Shown here: positions 1 through 9,511 of the stretch, in pieces
Position numbering within the stretch: the first letter of the stretch is position 1
Layout of the letters: every line of letters starts with the position of its first letter
Source: Microvirga terricola
Lineage (GTDB): Bacteria > Pseudomonadota > Alphaproteobacteria > Rhizobiales > Beijerinckiaceae
Direction of reading: 5' to 3'
Assembly: GCF_011777495.1 (NCBI RefSeq)
Contig: NZ_JAATJS010000002.1
Span: 62,001 to 126,000, forward strand
DNA length: 64,000 nucleotides
Position numbers and translations under genes: made by a program
Notes under the pieces: model-generated
What the model was told of the DNA's origin: nothing
Database searches by the model: none
The model's input: the letters and a program-made list of their open reading frames with translations, nothing else

Positions 1-92
1 GCTGAGTGGCTCAGTGCGTAGCGTGAACGCCCGATCAAAGACCGCTCGTTCCACTCGGCCAGACACAGGACTCCAACTTCTAAGGATGAACA

Positions 93-2702
93 ATGGCCAC
101 TCCGGTTCTTTGGGGCAGCGAGTTTCTCGTCAATACAACTACTATTCACACTCAAGATCGGCCGGCTATCACAGCTTTGGCCGATGGTCGCTTTGTTGTG
201 ACCTGGACGGATTACAGCGGACAGATTGATGCCGTCACAGGCATTGCCGTGCGCGGTCAGATCCTGAATGCGGATGGGAGCAAGGCGGGGGAAGAGTTCG
301 TCATCAGCAGCTCGTCAGCGGCCGAGGCCGGGGCGAAGGTGTCAGCTCTTCCCGACGGAAATTTCGTCGTCGTCTGGTCAGATGCAAGCAAATACAGCAC
401 CGAAAACCCCTCTGACGTTTATGGGCAGGTCTTCTCGGTCACAGGAAAGCCGATCGGTGCGAAGTTCTTTGTAAACACAACGCTCAATGGCGCTCAAGAA
501 TTACCCCAGATTGCTGCCATTGGAACTGGCGATTTCGTTGCCGTCTGGCACGACGTATCGGCAGAAGGTGAAGTGCGCGCGCAACATTTCCACTATACCG
601 CTGAAGGTGTTCTGACCGGTTCAGGGGAGTTCTCGGTCAACTCCATAGCAGCCGATGATCAAACGCAGCCAATTGTGACCGGTCTTGGCGGCGACCGCTA
701 TGTGATCGCGTGGGCCGACAAAAACGTCGACCAAAGCCGTGGTTTCGTAACTGACATTCGCGCCCAGATTTTCGATGCCAATGGCAAAGTTGGAGCAGAA
801 CTCGTCCTTAAGGCTGGGGACAATGTGATTGCCGCACCGACGATCAGCAAGCTCGCCAATGGCGGCTTCGTTCTGTCGTGGAATGATGAAACCCTAGATG
901 ACTCCGGCCAGCCTAATGGAAAGGTTCATGCGCAGGTTTTCAACGCGTCAGGTGTGGCTATCGGCGCCGAAATCGATGTTAGTGTCGTTACGGGCGTCGG
1001 CTATCAGGACGAGCCGCATGTCACGGTGCTGAAGGACGGTCGTTTCATAATCGCCCGGACCAATCATGACACGGATGTCGTCGGGGGAGAAGACGTCTAT
1101 GGTCAGGTCTTCAATGCGGATGGTACGAGCAGCGGAGGCGCATTTCGTATCAACAGCGGGAGCCAGGGGCCGCAAGATCAGGCGGCCTTCACTGTCCTGT
1201 CCGATGGGCGCATCGCGGTTGCCTGGCATGACGACGGCGGATACGAGGCAGGCGGGACTGGAAGTTCCATCCAGGCGCAAATCATCGATCCCCGGGAGGC
1301 CGCGATCAACATTGCAGGCACTTCGCTTAACGACGACTATATCGGAACAGCTTTCGCGGACACGCTCAGCGGTGGCGATGGCGACGACCATCTCCGCGGT
1401 CAGGCTGGCAACGATATTCTTGATGGGGGCGCAGGTAACGATACGCTTGACGGCGGTGCCGACGCCGATGTTCTCAAGGGTGGCGCGGGCAATGACATCT
1501 ACTACACCACCGCCGGGGATCAGGTAGTCGAAGATGCGAATGCAGGCGACGACACGGTTGTTTCGACGGTAAACTGGCAGCTTGGCGGCAATATCGAAAA
1601 TCTGGTTCTGACCGGCACGGCGCAATATGGGACTGGCAACGAATTGGCCAATTCCATCACTGGGAACAGCGGCAACAACGTACTCGATGGCAGCGCCGGG
1701 GCCGACACACTCATCGGCGGGGCCGGAGACGATATCTACATCGTCGATGCTCTGGACACGGTAGTGGAAGCTCCCGGCGGTGGTATTGACACGGTGTATA
1801 CCAGCGCGACGTCCGTCGATCTCGCCGCATTCCCGGAGATCGAAAACATCTACTCGACAGCGACAGGGGCAGTTCTCCTGAGCGGCAATGACGCGGCCAA
1901 TGTTCTAACCGGTGGTAGCGGCGCGGACCAACTGAACGGCGGTGGGGGCAATGACGTCCTGCGCGGTGGTTTAGGTAATGACACCCTCAATGGAGGCCCC
2001 GGCAACGACACCCTCGACGGCGGCCTTGGCGCCGACATCATGATCGGTGGTCCCGGCAACGATGTTTACTATGTCGACGATGCAGGCGATCAGGTTGTAG
2101 AACTCCGCGGTGGTGGCTGGGACATTGTCTACACCAGCGTGAACTTCGCCCTGGGTGGAAATGAGATCGAGTTGCTGTTAGCGACCGGCTCCGCCAACGT
2201 GACCCTCACCGGCAACGCTGATGCCAACACCATCAAGGGTAACAGCGGCAATAATGTCTTGGTGGGTGGTGGCGGTAACGACACCCTCAACGGCGGTTCT
2301 GGCAACGACAAGCTCTACGGTGGCTACGGCAACGACTGGCTCACCGGTGGGGCCGGCAAAGACATCTTCGTGTTTGACGCCAAGCTGGGTACATCCAAGA
2401 CAGACCGGAAGGTGAACTTCGACAAGATCATCGATTTCAATGTGAAGGACGACTCGATCTACTTGGACAACAAGGTCTTTACCAAGCTGGGCAAGGGCTC
2501 TGTAGCCAGACCCGGGAAACTGAACAAAGACTTCTTTACGATCGGCGACAAGGCGAAGGATGCCGACGACTTCCTGATCTACAACAACAAGACCGGCGTG
2601 CTGCTCTATGACAAGGATGGTTCCGGCGCGGGGGAGGCTGTCGAGATCGCTCAACTCGCCAAGAAACTCAAGCTGACGGACAAGGACTTCTTCGTGATCT
2701 GA
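93..2702 (+). CDS. RTX-type calcium-binding secreted protein
   Basis: An 869-residue protein. Residues about 1-410 carry repeated blocks of the type 'LxDGxFVVxWxD' (for example ALPDGNFVVVWSD), probably a beta-propeller or beta-helix-like region. Four groups of glycine/aspartate nonapeptides (GGxGxDxxx, such as GGAGNDTLD and GGPGNDTL) follow near residues 424-470, 533-550, 604-660 and 723-760. Such repeats bind calcium in RTX proteins exported by type I secretion. The C-terminus (IIDFNVKDDSIYLDN) resembles the usual end of these proteins, which holds the uncleaved secretion signal. There is no N-terminal signal peptide, as expected for that route. No catalytic domain is recognised, so the role may be adhesion or surface layer. 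The ATG has an AAGGA ribosome site. No ABC transporter gene for it is adjacent. Confidence 0.85.
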   Translation: MATPVLWGSEFLVNTTTIHTQDRPAITALADGRFVVTWTDYSGQIDAVTGIAVRGQILNADGSKAGEEFVISSSSAAEAGAKVSALPDGNFVVVWSDASKYSTENPSDVYGQVFSVTGKPIGAKFFVNTTLNGAQELPQIAAIGTGDFVAVWHDVSAEGEVRAQHFHYTAEGVLTGSGEFSVNSIAADDQTQPIVTGLGGDRYVIAWADKNVDQSRGFVTDIRAQIFDANGKVGAELVLKAGDNVIAAPTISKLANGGFVLSWNDETLDDSGQPNGKVHAQVFNASGVAIGAEIDVSVVTGVGYQDEPHVTVLKDGRFIIARTNHDTDVVGGEDVYGQVFNADGTSSGGAFRINSGSQGPQDQAAFTVLSDGRIAVAWHDDGGYEAGGTGSSIQAQIIDPREAAINIAGTSLNDDYIGTAFADTLSGGDGDDHLRGQAGNDILDGGAGNDTLDGGADADVLKGGAGNDIYYTTAGDQVVEDANAGDDTVVSTVNWQLGGNIENLVLTGTAQYGTGNELANSITGNSGNNVLDGSAGADTLIGGAGDDIYIVDALDTVVEAPGGGIDTVYTSATSVDLAAFPEIENIYSTATGAVLLSGNDAANVLTGGSGADQLNGGGGNDVLRGGLGNDTLNGGPGNDTLDGGLGADIMIGGPGNDVYYVDDAGDQVVELRGGGWDIVYTSVNFALGGNEIELLLATGSANVTLTGNADANTIKGNSGNNVLVGGGGNDTLNGGSGNDKLYGGYGNDWLTGGAGKDIFVFDAKLGTSKTDRKVNFDKIIDFNVKDDSIYLDNKVFTKLGKGSVARPGKLNKDFFTIGDKAKDADDFLIYNNKTGVLLYDKDGSGAGEAVEIAQLAKKLKLTDKDFFVI

Positions 2703-2718
2703 TCGCTGGGTCTGTTCA

Positions 2719-2745
2719 CCCCCTCCTCGCTTGCTCAGGAGGGGG
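2719..2745 (+). terminator. Hairpin after the RTX gene
   Basis: A perfect 9-bp stem (CCCCCTCCT paired with AGGAGGGGG, 9-nt loop) lies 16 nt after the stop codon. There is no T-run, so it may be a weak terminator or an mRNA-stabilising hairpin. Confidence 0.4.
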
Positions 2746-2900
2746 AGGCCCGATGTTGATCCCTCTGTCGGCTATGTGCAGGGGAGAGCGACGGAGATCC
2801 TGAAACGGTCGCAACTGAGTTCGCCGGCAGAGGCGCGCGAGTGTGCTGGCCATCCAGCCTGTAAATGCCATCGGCACTCTCGCGTGCCAACAATGGGCGA

Positions 2901-3719
2901 TTATGAGGCACTCACGCGCCGACTGCTCGACGTTTCGGGGTCCGATACAAGGCCCGGCCAGTAAACTGCGTCGCTGGTTGGCCGCGCACCGAAGATGGCC
3001 TGTCCGACCCGCACCACGTTCGCGCCTTCCTCGATAGCGACCTCGAAATCACCCGACATGCCCATGGAAAGCTGAGTAAGGTCGGGATTGATGGCCACGG
3101 CACGGTCCCGCAGGTCGCGCAGCAAACGAAAGCAGGCCCGCACGCGCTCGGTATCCACGCTGAAGATCGCCAGCGTCATCATTCCTTGCGCTTTCAGCCG
3201 TGGGTATTCGGACAGGCGCTCGACGAACGGCATGAGGTCATTGGGATGCAGGCCATATTTACTCGTCTCGCCCGAGGTGTTGACCTGCACGAACACATCA
3301 AGATCGCGCCCTTGGGCATCAAGGCGGCGGTTGAGTTCCTCGGCCAGCCGGAAGCTGTCGAGCGCATGAAACTCCGAGGCGAAGCGAGCGAGATACTTCA
3401 CCTTGTTCGTCTGGAGATGGCCGATGATGCTCCACCGGATCGGCAGATCGGAGAGTGCGGCCTGCTTGTCGCGGGCCTCCTGTAGCTTGTTCTCGCCGAA
3501 GTCGGAGATTCCCGCCGTAAAGGCATGCCTTAGGATATGGGCGGGGACCGTCTTGGTGACGGGCAGAAGACGCACATCGGCAGGGCGTGCGCAGCGATGG
3601 CAAGCAGCTACGATGCGCTCCTGCACGGTTTTCAGGTTCGTCGCGAATGCCGTGGCCGGATCATCGCCAAATCGGGCGATGTCTTCGGGCGAAAGCTTAG
3701 TATTGAAAGGTGTGGTCAT
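2901..3719 (-). CDS. yggS: YggS/PROSC-type PLP homeostasis protein
   Basis: 272 residues, slightly longer than the usual 230 or so because of an N-terminal extension. It has the alanine-racemase-N fold of PLP-binding proteins: LLPVTKTVPAHIL contains the probable PLP lysine (Lys56), followed by FGENKLQEARDK, WSIIGHLQTNK and the C-terminal phosphate-binding stretch SMGMSGDFEVAIEEGANVVRVG. The family buffers free pyridoxal phosphate and has no known enzyme activity. The ATG at 3719 was chosen because residues upstream in the longer reading frame are low-complexity and antisense to glyA. It follows glyA by 28 nt on the same strand, so the two are probably co-transcribed, which fits a PLP-supply role for a PLP enzyme. 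Confidence 0.9.
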   Translation of the reverse strand: MTTPFNTKLSPEDIARFGDDPATAFATNLKTVQERIVAACHRCARPADVRLLPVTKTVPAHILRHAFTAGISDFGENKLQEARDKQAALSDLPIRWSIIGHLQTNKVKYLARFASEFHALDSFRLAEELNRRLDAQGRDLDVFVQVNTSGETSKYGLHPNDLMPFVERLSEYPRLKAQGMMTLAIFSVDTERVRACFRLLRDLRDRAVAINPDLTQLSMGMSGDFEVAIEEGANVVRVGQAIFGARPTSDAVYWPGLVSDPETSSSRRVSAS

Positions 3720-3747
3720 GTCCAGACAAGCTTCCGCGTCATGGCCA

Positions 3748-5052
3748 TCAGTATGGCAGCGGGAAGTGCACCACGAGCTGGCGCACGCGGCCGTTGATCC
3801 GTTGCCGGTCGGCGTCGAGCGTTCCGCCACGGACGGCGTGAAGGGTGTCGAAAATGAGCGTGGCGATCTCACGATACTCGTCCACGCCGAATCCACGCGA
3901 CGTTCCAGCGGCGGAGCCCACGCGGATGCCCGAAGTCACCATGGGCTTTTCCGGATCGTTCGGGATCGCGTTCTTGTTGAGGGTGATGCCCACAGACTCA
4001 AGCGCCTTCTCGGCGATATTGCCGGTCACGCCGAAGGGGCGCAGATCGACCACGGCCAGATGGCAATCCGTGCCGCCGGACGTGATCTTAAGTCCGCCAT
4101 CGGAAAGGGCTTTCGCCAGGACACGGCAGTTCTCGACGACTGCCCGCGTATAGATCTTGAAGGACGGTTGCAGCGCCTCGCCAAACGCCACCGCCTTTGC
4201 CGCGATGACATGCATGAGCGGCCCACCCTGAAGACCGGGGAACGTCGCTGAATTGATCTTTTTCGCGACCTCGGCGTCATTAGTGAGTACGAATCCGCCG
4301 CGCGGTCCGCGCAGGGTCTTATGCGTGGTCGAAGTGACGACATCAGCGAAAGGCACAGGAGACGGATAGACGCCACCAGCGACGAGCCCCGCGAAATGCG
4401 CCATATCGACCAGCAGGATCGCACCCACCTTGTCCGCGATCTCCCGAAAGCGCGAAAAATCCATGATACGCGGATAGGCCGAGCCGCCTGCGATCAAGAG
4501 TTTGGGCCGGTGCTGGTGCGCGAGCTGCGCTACCTGATCCATGTCGATAAGGTGACTTTCTGGGTCGACGCCGTAGCTGACGACGTTGAACCAGCGGTCG
4601 GACATGTTGACCGGCGCTCCATGGGTAAGATGTCCGCCAGCCTTCAGGTCGAGCCCGAGAATTGTATCGTCGGGCTTGAGAAGCGCGAGGAAGACCGCCT
4701 GATTGGCTTGGCTTCCCGAATGAGGCTGGACATTGGCGTAAGCACTCCCGAAGAGTTGGTTCGCGCGCGCGATCGCCAAATCCTCAACGACATCCACATT
4801 CGCGCAGCCGCCATAGTATCGGCGGTGCGGATAGCCCTCGGCATATTTGTTGGTAAGCACAGACCCCTGCGCATCAAGCACGGCCTGACTCACGAAATTC
4901 TCCGAGGCGATCAGTTCGATGGACTCACGCTGACGGGTCTTCTCGTTGGCGATCGCAACGGCAATAGCATCATCGGCGGTGGATAAACCGGCAGCGCTCA
5001 CGCCTGCGTTCGCTGTGTTCTCTATTGCGCGCAGCGCGACCGATGCTCCCAT
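3748..5052 (-). CDS. glyA: Serine hydroxymethyltransferase
   Basis: 434 residues, a normal length. It interconverts serine and glycine with tetrahydrofolate in the cytosol, supplying one-carbon units. Landmarks in order: [13 protein letters not shown], the substrate loop [37 protein letters not shown], and the PLP Schiff-base motif [13 protein letters not shown] (lysine near residue 245). The ATG is preceded by a strong AAGGAGGT site. The first 25 residues are more variable than the rest. The last residues after [19 protein letters not shown] are also divergent but intact. The gene leads a glyA-yggS pair and lies downstream of a MocR-type regulator on the same strand. Confidence 0.95.
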   Translation of the reverse strand: MGASVALRAIENTANAGVSAAGLSTADDAIAVAIANEKTRQRESIELIASENFVSQAVLDAQGSVLTNKYAEGYPHRRYYGGCANVDVVEDLAIARANQLFGSAYANVQPHSGSQANQAVFLALLKPDDTILGLDLKAGGHLTHGAPVNMSDRWFNVVSYGVDPESHLIDMDQVAQLAHQHRPKLLIAGGSAYPRIMDFSRFREIADKVGAILLVDMAHFAGLVAGGVYPSPVPFADVVTSTTHKTLRGPRGGFVLTNDAEVAKKINSATFPGLQGGPLMHVIAAKAVAFGEALQPSFKIYTRAVVENCRVLAKALSDGGLKITSGGTDCHLAVVDLRPFGVTGNIAEKALESVGITLNKNAIPNDPEKPMVTSGIRVGSAAGTSRGFGVDEYREIATLIFDTLHAVRGGTLDADRQRINGRVRQLVVHFPLPY

Positions 5053-5214
5053 CGCTGACCTCCTTCAAAGTGCTGACAAATTGAGTTCTTGAGTGCCCGC
5101 TACGGAGGTTGTGCGCGGTGGTGTCTGTCAGCACCTATCATGGGCGTGGTCTGCTGTTCCCCTCCACTTGGTACGGTTGAGCCAGGCCAATTCCAGAGAT
5201 CGCTGGAGTGAGAC

Positions 5215-6705
5215 CTATGCCTTCATCACTGTCCGAAACGCATTCGCCAGTTTCTTGACCGCGACCTCGATCTCAATTGGAGTGTATGCGGCAAATCCCA
5301 TCAGGAACCCGGCCTTGCCGTTGCCGGCCGCATGGAGCGCCGACAATCCAAGAAGCTCGATTTCAACGCGCCGCGCCGCGTCGATGACTGCGCGTTCGGA
5401 CAAGTCGGAGGTCAGCACGCACGGCATCTGCAATCCGCCAATTGGCACGCGCGGCTCGACGAAATCCGACAGGTGTTGGCTGACCAGGGTTGCCAACACT
5501 TCGAGCCGTTCAGCGTAGATGCCGCGCATGGTGCGGACGTGAGCGCCAAAATGCCCGCCTTCCATGAACCGCGCCAGCGTCAGTTGCGCCATCGAGGCGG
5601 AATGCCCGTCGAGCAGTGTGCGCGCGACTGTCATCGGCTTCACGAGCTGGGGCGGCAAGACGACATAGCCGATCCGCAAGCCGGGAAAGAGCGATTTTGT
5701 GAAGGTGCCGATGTAGATAGTCCGGTCATGCGGATCGAGACCCTGCACGCAGGCAGTTGGCTTGCCCGCGTAGTGGAATTCGCTGTCATAATCGTCTTCA
5801 ATGATCCATGTCTGATGCTGGGCCGCCCATTCGATCAGTGCCAGACGGCGATCGAGTGCCAGCGTCGTGCCGGTCGGAAACTGGTGGGAGGGGGTCAGGA
5901 ACACGGCCTTGGCCCGGCGCGGCTCGTCCATGATCTGCTCGACCAGCAGGCCCTGACGGTCCAGGCGGATTGGGATGCATTCGAGCCCTGCCGCATCGAA
6001 CGCCTTGCGTGCGCCGTAGTAAGCAGGGTCTTCGATGAAGATGTGATCGCCGGAATCGAGCAGCATGTTCGCGCACAACGTCAACGCCTGCTGCGAGCTG
6101 GTAAGGATCAGCACCCGGTCGGCCGTGGCGCGTGCGCCCCGCTCAAGGTTCACATAGTCAGCGATTGCGCGCCGCAACGGCTCGGTCCCCTGCGGATCGC
6201 TGTGAAGGAGGGCCTGCGTACCGGTTTCCTTCAGCACCTGCCGCTCCAGGCGCTCCCAGAGTTGAAGTGGGAAGGTGCGTGTCTCCGGCACTCCATGCGC
6301 GAAGGGCCGCGGTGAAAGCAGCTCGCGTACGCCGCCGCCGCGGAACATGGCGTTTCCGCGTTTACTGAGGTTCGGAGCCTGATTGCGCGAAAGCGCGTCC
6401 CGCTGGGAGAGACGGCGACGAGGCGTGAACTCGGTCATCTCCGCCACGAAACTGCCGCTGCCAACTCGCCGGCCAATGAAGCCTTCTGCGTGAAGCTGGG
6501 CGTAGGCGGTCTCGATCGTGTCGCGCGACACGCCAAGCGATTTGGCGAGCGCTCGCGAGGCGGGCAGCGGCTTCCCCGGTCCGAGCGCGCCGTCGAGGAT
6601 AAGCTGGCGGATCGCTCGCTGAATCCGCGCATGAAGCGGCATCGCTGCATGGGCGGGATGGGCAAGCCAAGCCTTCACGGACTCCAGTTGGGAATGCTTG
6701 AACAA
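5215..6705 (-). CDS. MocR/PdxR-type GntR regulator with aminotransferase-like domain
   Basis: 496 residues. Residues about 22-90 are a GntR winged helix (HARIQRAIRQLILDGAL...LPASRALAKSLGVSRDTI). Residues about 130-490 are a class-I aminotransferase-like effector domain that keeps the PLP lysine (YIGTFTKSLFPGLRIGYVV, Lys337) and IIEDDYDSEF. MocR proteins use PLP as ligand to control PLP synthesis, transport or PLP-enzyme genes. The most upstream start is a TTG at 6705, because a stop codon lies in frame shortly upstream. An ATG at residue 22 would remove only the part before the winged helix. It lies upstream of glyA-yggS and divergent from a BenE-type permease, either of which could be its target. 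Confidence 0.85.
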   Translation of the reverse strand: MFKHSQLESVKAWLAHPAHAAMPLHARIQRAIRQLILDGALGPGKPLPASRALAKSLGVSRDTIETAYAQLHAEGFIGRRVGSGSFVAEMTEFTPRRRLSQRDALSRNQAPNLSKRGNAMFRGGGVRELLSPRPFAHGVPETRTFPLQLWERLERQVLKETGTQALLHSDPQGTEPLRRAIADYVNLERGARATADRVLILTSSQQALTLCANMLLDSGDHIFIEDPAYYGARKAFDAAGLECIPIRLDRQGLLVEQIMDEPRRAKAVFLTPSHQFPTGTTLALDRRLALIEWAAQHQTWIIEDDYDSEFHYAGKPTACVQGLDPHDRTIYIGTFTKSLFPGLRIGYVVLPPQLVKPMTVARTLLDGHSASMAQLTLARFMEGGHFGAHVRTMRGIYAERLEVLATLVSQHLSDFVEPRVPIGGLQMPCVLTSDLSERAVIDAARRVEIELLGLSALHAAGNGKAGFLMGFAAYTPIEIEVAVKKLANAFRTVMKA

Positions 6706-6723
6706 GTGGTCTGAGTGCCTTGA

Positions 6724-6742
6724 ATGAACTGGATGGGTTCAT
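6724..6742. promoter_or_regulatory. Inverted repeat in the MocR/benE divergent promoter
   Basis: ATGAAC-N7-GTTCAT, a perfect 6-bp inverted repeat, sits 19 nt upstream of the regulator start and 76 nt upstream of the permease start. It is a plausible autoregulatory operator. Assignment to the MocR protein is inference from position. Confidence 0.35.
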
Positions 6743-6817
6743 CAGACCATTCATCGGCTAGATGTCAAGGCATCTTACTGTTCTTGCGCCCCAACCTGCA
6801 GGAGACTCTTCAGGATT

Positions 6818-8101
6818 ATGTTGTCCGGTCCCTCATCATCCATTCGCTTGAACGATATTACACATCCTGTCGTCGCGGGACTGATTTCCGTGATCGTCAA
6901 TTATGGCGGCACCTTCATCGTGGTCTTTCAAGCCGCGAAGGTTGCTGGCCTGAGCCCGGAACTCACGGCATCCTGGGTATGGTCCGTTTCAATCGGCGTG
7001 GGGCTGACGGGACTTTTCCTGAGTTGGCGCTATCGTGAGCCGATCATCACCGCCTGGTCGACTCCGGCGGCGGCTTTCCTCGTCACCGCGCTCGCAACGA
7101 CGCCTTACGCGGAGGCCGTCGGAGCATACATGATCTCGGCGGCGGCATTCGTCGCTCTTGGCGTGTCAGGCTATTTCGAGAAAGTCATCCGGTTGATCCC
7201 ACCGGGCATCGCCTCGGGCCTGCTAGCCGGTATCCTGCTGCAATTCGGCATCGGCGCATTCGGTGGCGCGAGTATCGACCCTCTGCTGGTCGGGCTGCTG
7301 ATCGTCGCCTATGTCGCATTGAAGCGTCTTTCAACCCGTTATGCCGTGGTCGGCATCCTCGTTCTCGGGCTTGTGTTCCTGCTCACGCAGGGCCGTGTCG
7401 ACTTATCGGGGCTCCACCTTCAGTTTGCTGCTCCGGTCTTCACCATGCCGGATTTCTCTCTGAATGCGCTCCTGAGCGTCGCGCTGCCGCTGTTCCTGAT
7501 TACGCTGACCGGCCAATATATGCCGGGGATGCTCGTTCTGCGGAACGACGGCTTCGAAATCAGCGCCAATCCGATCGTCACCGTGACGGGCCTCGGTTCG
7601 CTGCTCATGGCTCCGTTCGGCTCCCACGCCTTCAATATCGCGGCCATCACGGCGGCTATCGCCACTGGCAAGGAGGCGCACGAAGACCCGTCCAAACGTT
7701 GGATCGCCGGCATTGCGGCGGGCTGCTTCTATGTGCTCGTTGGGGTGTTCGGCGTGACGCTCGCTGCGGTGTTCATGGCGTTTCCTGCGACCTTCATCAC
7801 GACGCTCGCCGGTTTGGCGCTGCTCGGCACGATCGGCGGCAGCCTCGCAGGAGCGATGGCCGATCCGACCTCCCGCGAAGCGGCGCTGATAACATTCCTG
7901 GCATCCGCAGCGAATATCAAACTGCTGGGCATCGGCGGGGCGTTCTGGGGACTGCTGATCGGCCTCGTCGCCTACTTCGTCCTGAACGGTCGCCTGCCGC
8001 ATCGCGAGCGGGCAGACCTGACGGTAAGCGAGGGTCTTCGACGAACGAACGATTATCCAGCGCCCCGGCACGTCCACGTCGGTGGCATCCAGCGCGAATA
8101 G
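6818..8101 (+). CDS. benE: BenE-family benzoate/H+ symporter-like permease, altered C-terminus
   Basis: An 11-12 helix inner-membrane protein of the BenE family (nucleobase/ascorbate-type fold). Recognisable parts are NYGGTFIVVFQAAK, WSTPAAAFLVTAL, the central ALPLFLITLTGQYMPGM and APFGSHAFNIAAITAAIATG. Family members import aromatic acids such as benzoate with protons. The normal protein is about 390-400 residues and ends near VAYFVLNGRLPHRE. Here the frame continues to residue 427 by reading through DNA that, from about 8033, encodes an integrase on the other strand. The last 20 or so residues therefore look like a recombination scar. All transmembrane segments are kept, so it may still function. 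No benzoate catabolic genes are nearby. Confidence 0.75.
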   Translation: MLSGPSSSIRLNDITHPVVAGLISVIVNYGGTFIVVFQAAKVAGLSPELTASWVWSVSIGVGLTGLFLSWRYREPIITAWSTPAAAFLVTALATTPYAEAVGAYMISAAAFVALGVSGYFEKVIRLIPPGIASGLLAGILLQFGIGAFGGASIDPLLVGLLIVAYVALKRLSTRYAVVGILVLGLVFLLTQGRVDLSGLHLQFAAPVFTMPDFSLNALLSVALPLFLITLTGQYMPGMLVLRNDGFEISANPIVTVTGLGSLLMAPFGSHAFNIAAITAAIATGKEAHEDPSKRWIAGIAAGCFYVLVGVFGVTLAAVFMAFPATFITTLAGLALLGTIGGSLAGAMADPTSREAALITFLASAANIKLLGIGGAFWGLLIGLVAYFVLNGRLPHRERADLTVSEGLRRTNDYPAPRHVHVGGIQRE

Positions 8102-8741
8102 CTCGATGGGTCGCATGCCAGCGTAGAACAGTGCGGCCATGACCATGGCGGGCGCAGGTGACATCGCTGCTACGAACTGGGCAGCCTGCTCGTAGCTAAT
8201 GGTGTCGTGCCGCCACGCTTCGTCAGCGCTGCGGCGGCCATGCCCTTTAGCTTGCGCGGGCGGCGCCACTGGCGCACGTCCGCCCAACCGTTGCGAGCCG
8301 CATGATTCCAGACTGCAATGAACGCGTGTAGCACTGGCGATTCAGTGTTTCAGGGGATGCGTTCGGATAAAGAGTGTGTGCCGCGTCGTCGAGGGTTCCT
8401 TGATTGATGGTGTTCAGTCTGCAGTTCATAAAATGAACTGCCAATCCGCAGTGCGCGCCGTCTGTTTTACGGACGTACAGAATGAAGCGCCCGTCCCCTC
8501 CCTGCTCAATATAGGAGGCGGCTGCCTCATTGAAGGTAACGAGCCGCGCGCTTGACGAGTTTAAGGGGCACCGCATCGACTCCCATACAGCATTGATATC
8601 GGCTTCGCTGAGGATGACATTGCGACCCTGAACCGAGCAGTTGCCGGTTGCCTTGGCGATCTTGATCAAGGCACGAGAGGTGATGCGTAGGTGTTCCGCA
8701 GCTTCGGCAGCCGTCCATATGCGGGGAAGTCGAGAAGTCAT
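8033..8741 (-). pseudogene. Decayed HTH/tyrosine-recombinase (phage integrase) remnant
   Basis: Reading from 8741, a helix-turn-helix region (PRIWTAAEAAEHLRITSRAL) runs into an integrase core-binding region (VTFNEAAASYIEQGGDGRF, then AAHTLYPNASPETLNRQCYT). Near 8330 the homology moves to another frame (AVWNHAARNGWADVRQWRRP). Near 8195 it moves again (SYEQAAQFVAAMSPAPAMV...FYAGMRPIELFALDATDVD). It stops abruptly after RSSKT at about 8033, inside the end of benE, so the catalytic R-H-R-Y part beyond the first Arg region is missing. This is a dead fragment with two frameshifts and a 3' truncation, evidence of an old mobile-element insertion or deletion. Confidence 0.75.
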
Positions 8742-8784
8742 GACCTATCGTACCTAACGCACTCCGACGCGAAGATTGCTGCTC

Positions 8785-9021
8785 CTATTTGCCAGCGGCC
8801 TTTCGGAGCGCCTCGTTGATCCTGTCCTGCCAGCCTGGGCCGTCTTCCTGAAAGTAGTCGAGTACGTCCCGATCAATGCGCAGTGAAACCGTTTCCTTCG
8901 CGCCAGGGATTGCCGGCGCCTTCGGTGCTTCAGCCGCCTTTGGAGGAATTTTCCTGAACACCGCCTCGGCAGCCTTGAGCGGGTCTCCCGGCCTGCGTGT
9001 TCCTGTTGGAGGCTTCGACAT
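8785..9021 (-). CDS. brnA: BrnA-like antitoxin without a visible BrnT toxin
   Basis: 78 residues. The C-terminal part KETVSLRIDRDVLDYFQEDGPGWQDRINEALRK is the ribbon-helix-helix DNA-binding segment of BrnA-type antitoxins, preceded by a Lys/Ala/Pro-rich N-terminal half. In type II BrnTA modules a BrnT ribonuclease gene normally precedes brnA in the same operon. No BrnT-like sequence is visible within 500 nt upstream, only a degenerate open frame. An AAGGAG site 7 nt before the ATG supports expression. It lies beside the integrase remnant, so it is probably a leftover of an accessory island. The family call rests on the RHH pattern. Confidence 0.65.
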   Translation of the reverse strand: MSKPPTGTRRPGDPLKAAEAVFRKIPPKAAEAPKAPAIPGAKETVSLRIDRDVLDYFQEDGPGWQDRINEALRKAAGK

Positions 9022-9511
9022 AGTACAACTCCTTTTGCAGGTTATCGCCCCGCCGGTTCCAGAGCCTCTTTCAATGCCGGATGAAGGTCAAATAGGCTAT
9101 CGAAGTTATAGCGCCTTACGTCGAGCCGGCTGGTGAGATGCGAGCGAGAATCTCGGAAGCTTATCAATCCTTTCTCGCCCCGCGCGGCGCGCCTGGCTGC
9201 GGCCCGCTCCCGTCCCGGAGATCTTGGACCTGTTTAGGGCTCAGGCCTGCTTCGCGTTTCTTACGGGGTAAGGATCTTCCTGCTCCTTGGACATGTCCAA
9301 GCCGCTGGTCTTGTCCAATTGGGCGTCGATAGCCTTCCGATCCCACCGTCGCCTTACAGGAAGCGCCGGCGGCATCACGCCGTTGAACACCCACCGACCG
9401 TACCTATGGCAGGAAGGCCACCCACGGGCATAATAGAACTATTGAGTTCTATTATGCCTGTGTGTATGCCGGGTCGGCCCATCAGATTGGCCGCGCTTTT
9501 TAGGAACTCTG
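9022..9511. other. 490-nt gap holding a perfect palindrome
   Basis: No gene is supported. A degenerate minus-strand frame (about 9046-9233, no start codon) and short frames with no recognisable family are present. The notable feature is the inverted repeat at 9427-9458, listed separately. Confidence 0.5.
9427..9458. repeat. Perfect 14-bp inverted repeat
   Basis: GGCATAATAGAACT and its exact reverse complement are separated by ATTG. The arms are AT-rich compared with the surrounding GC-rich DNA. No T-run follows, so it does not look like an intrinsic terminator. It could be an operator of a lost toxin-antitoxin module, a recombination site or a mobile-element end. Confidence 0.6.

Noticed and set aside
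948..2654. Minus-strand frames opposite the RTX gene
   Set aside because: They mirror the repeats of the RTX protein and show no independent features.
9046..9233. Minus-strand frame upstream of the BrnA-like gene as a possible BrnT toxin
   Set aside because: No start codon and no BrnT motifs; considered degenerate.
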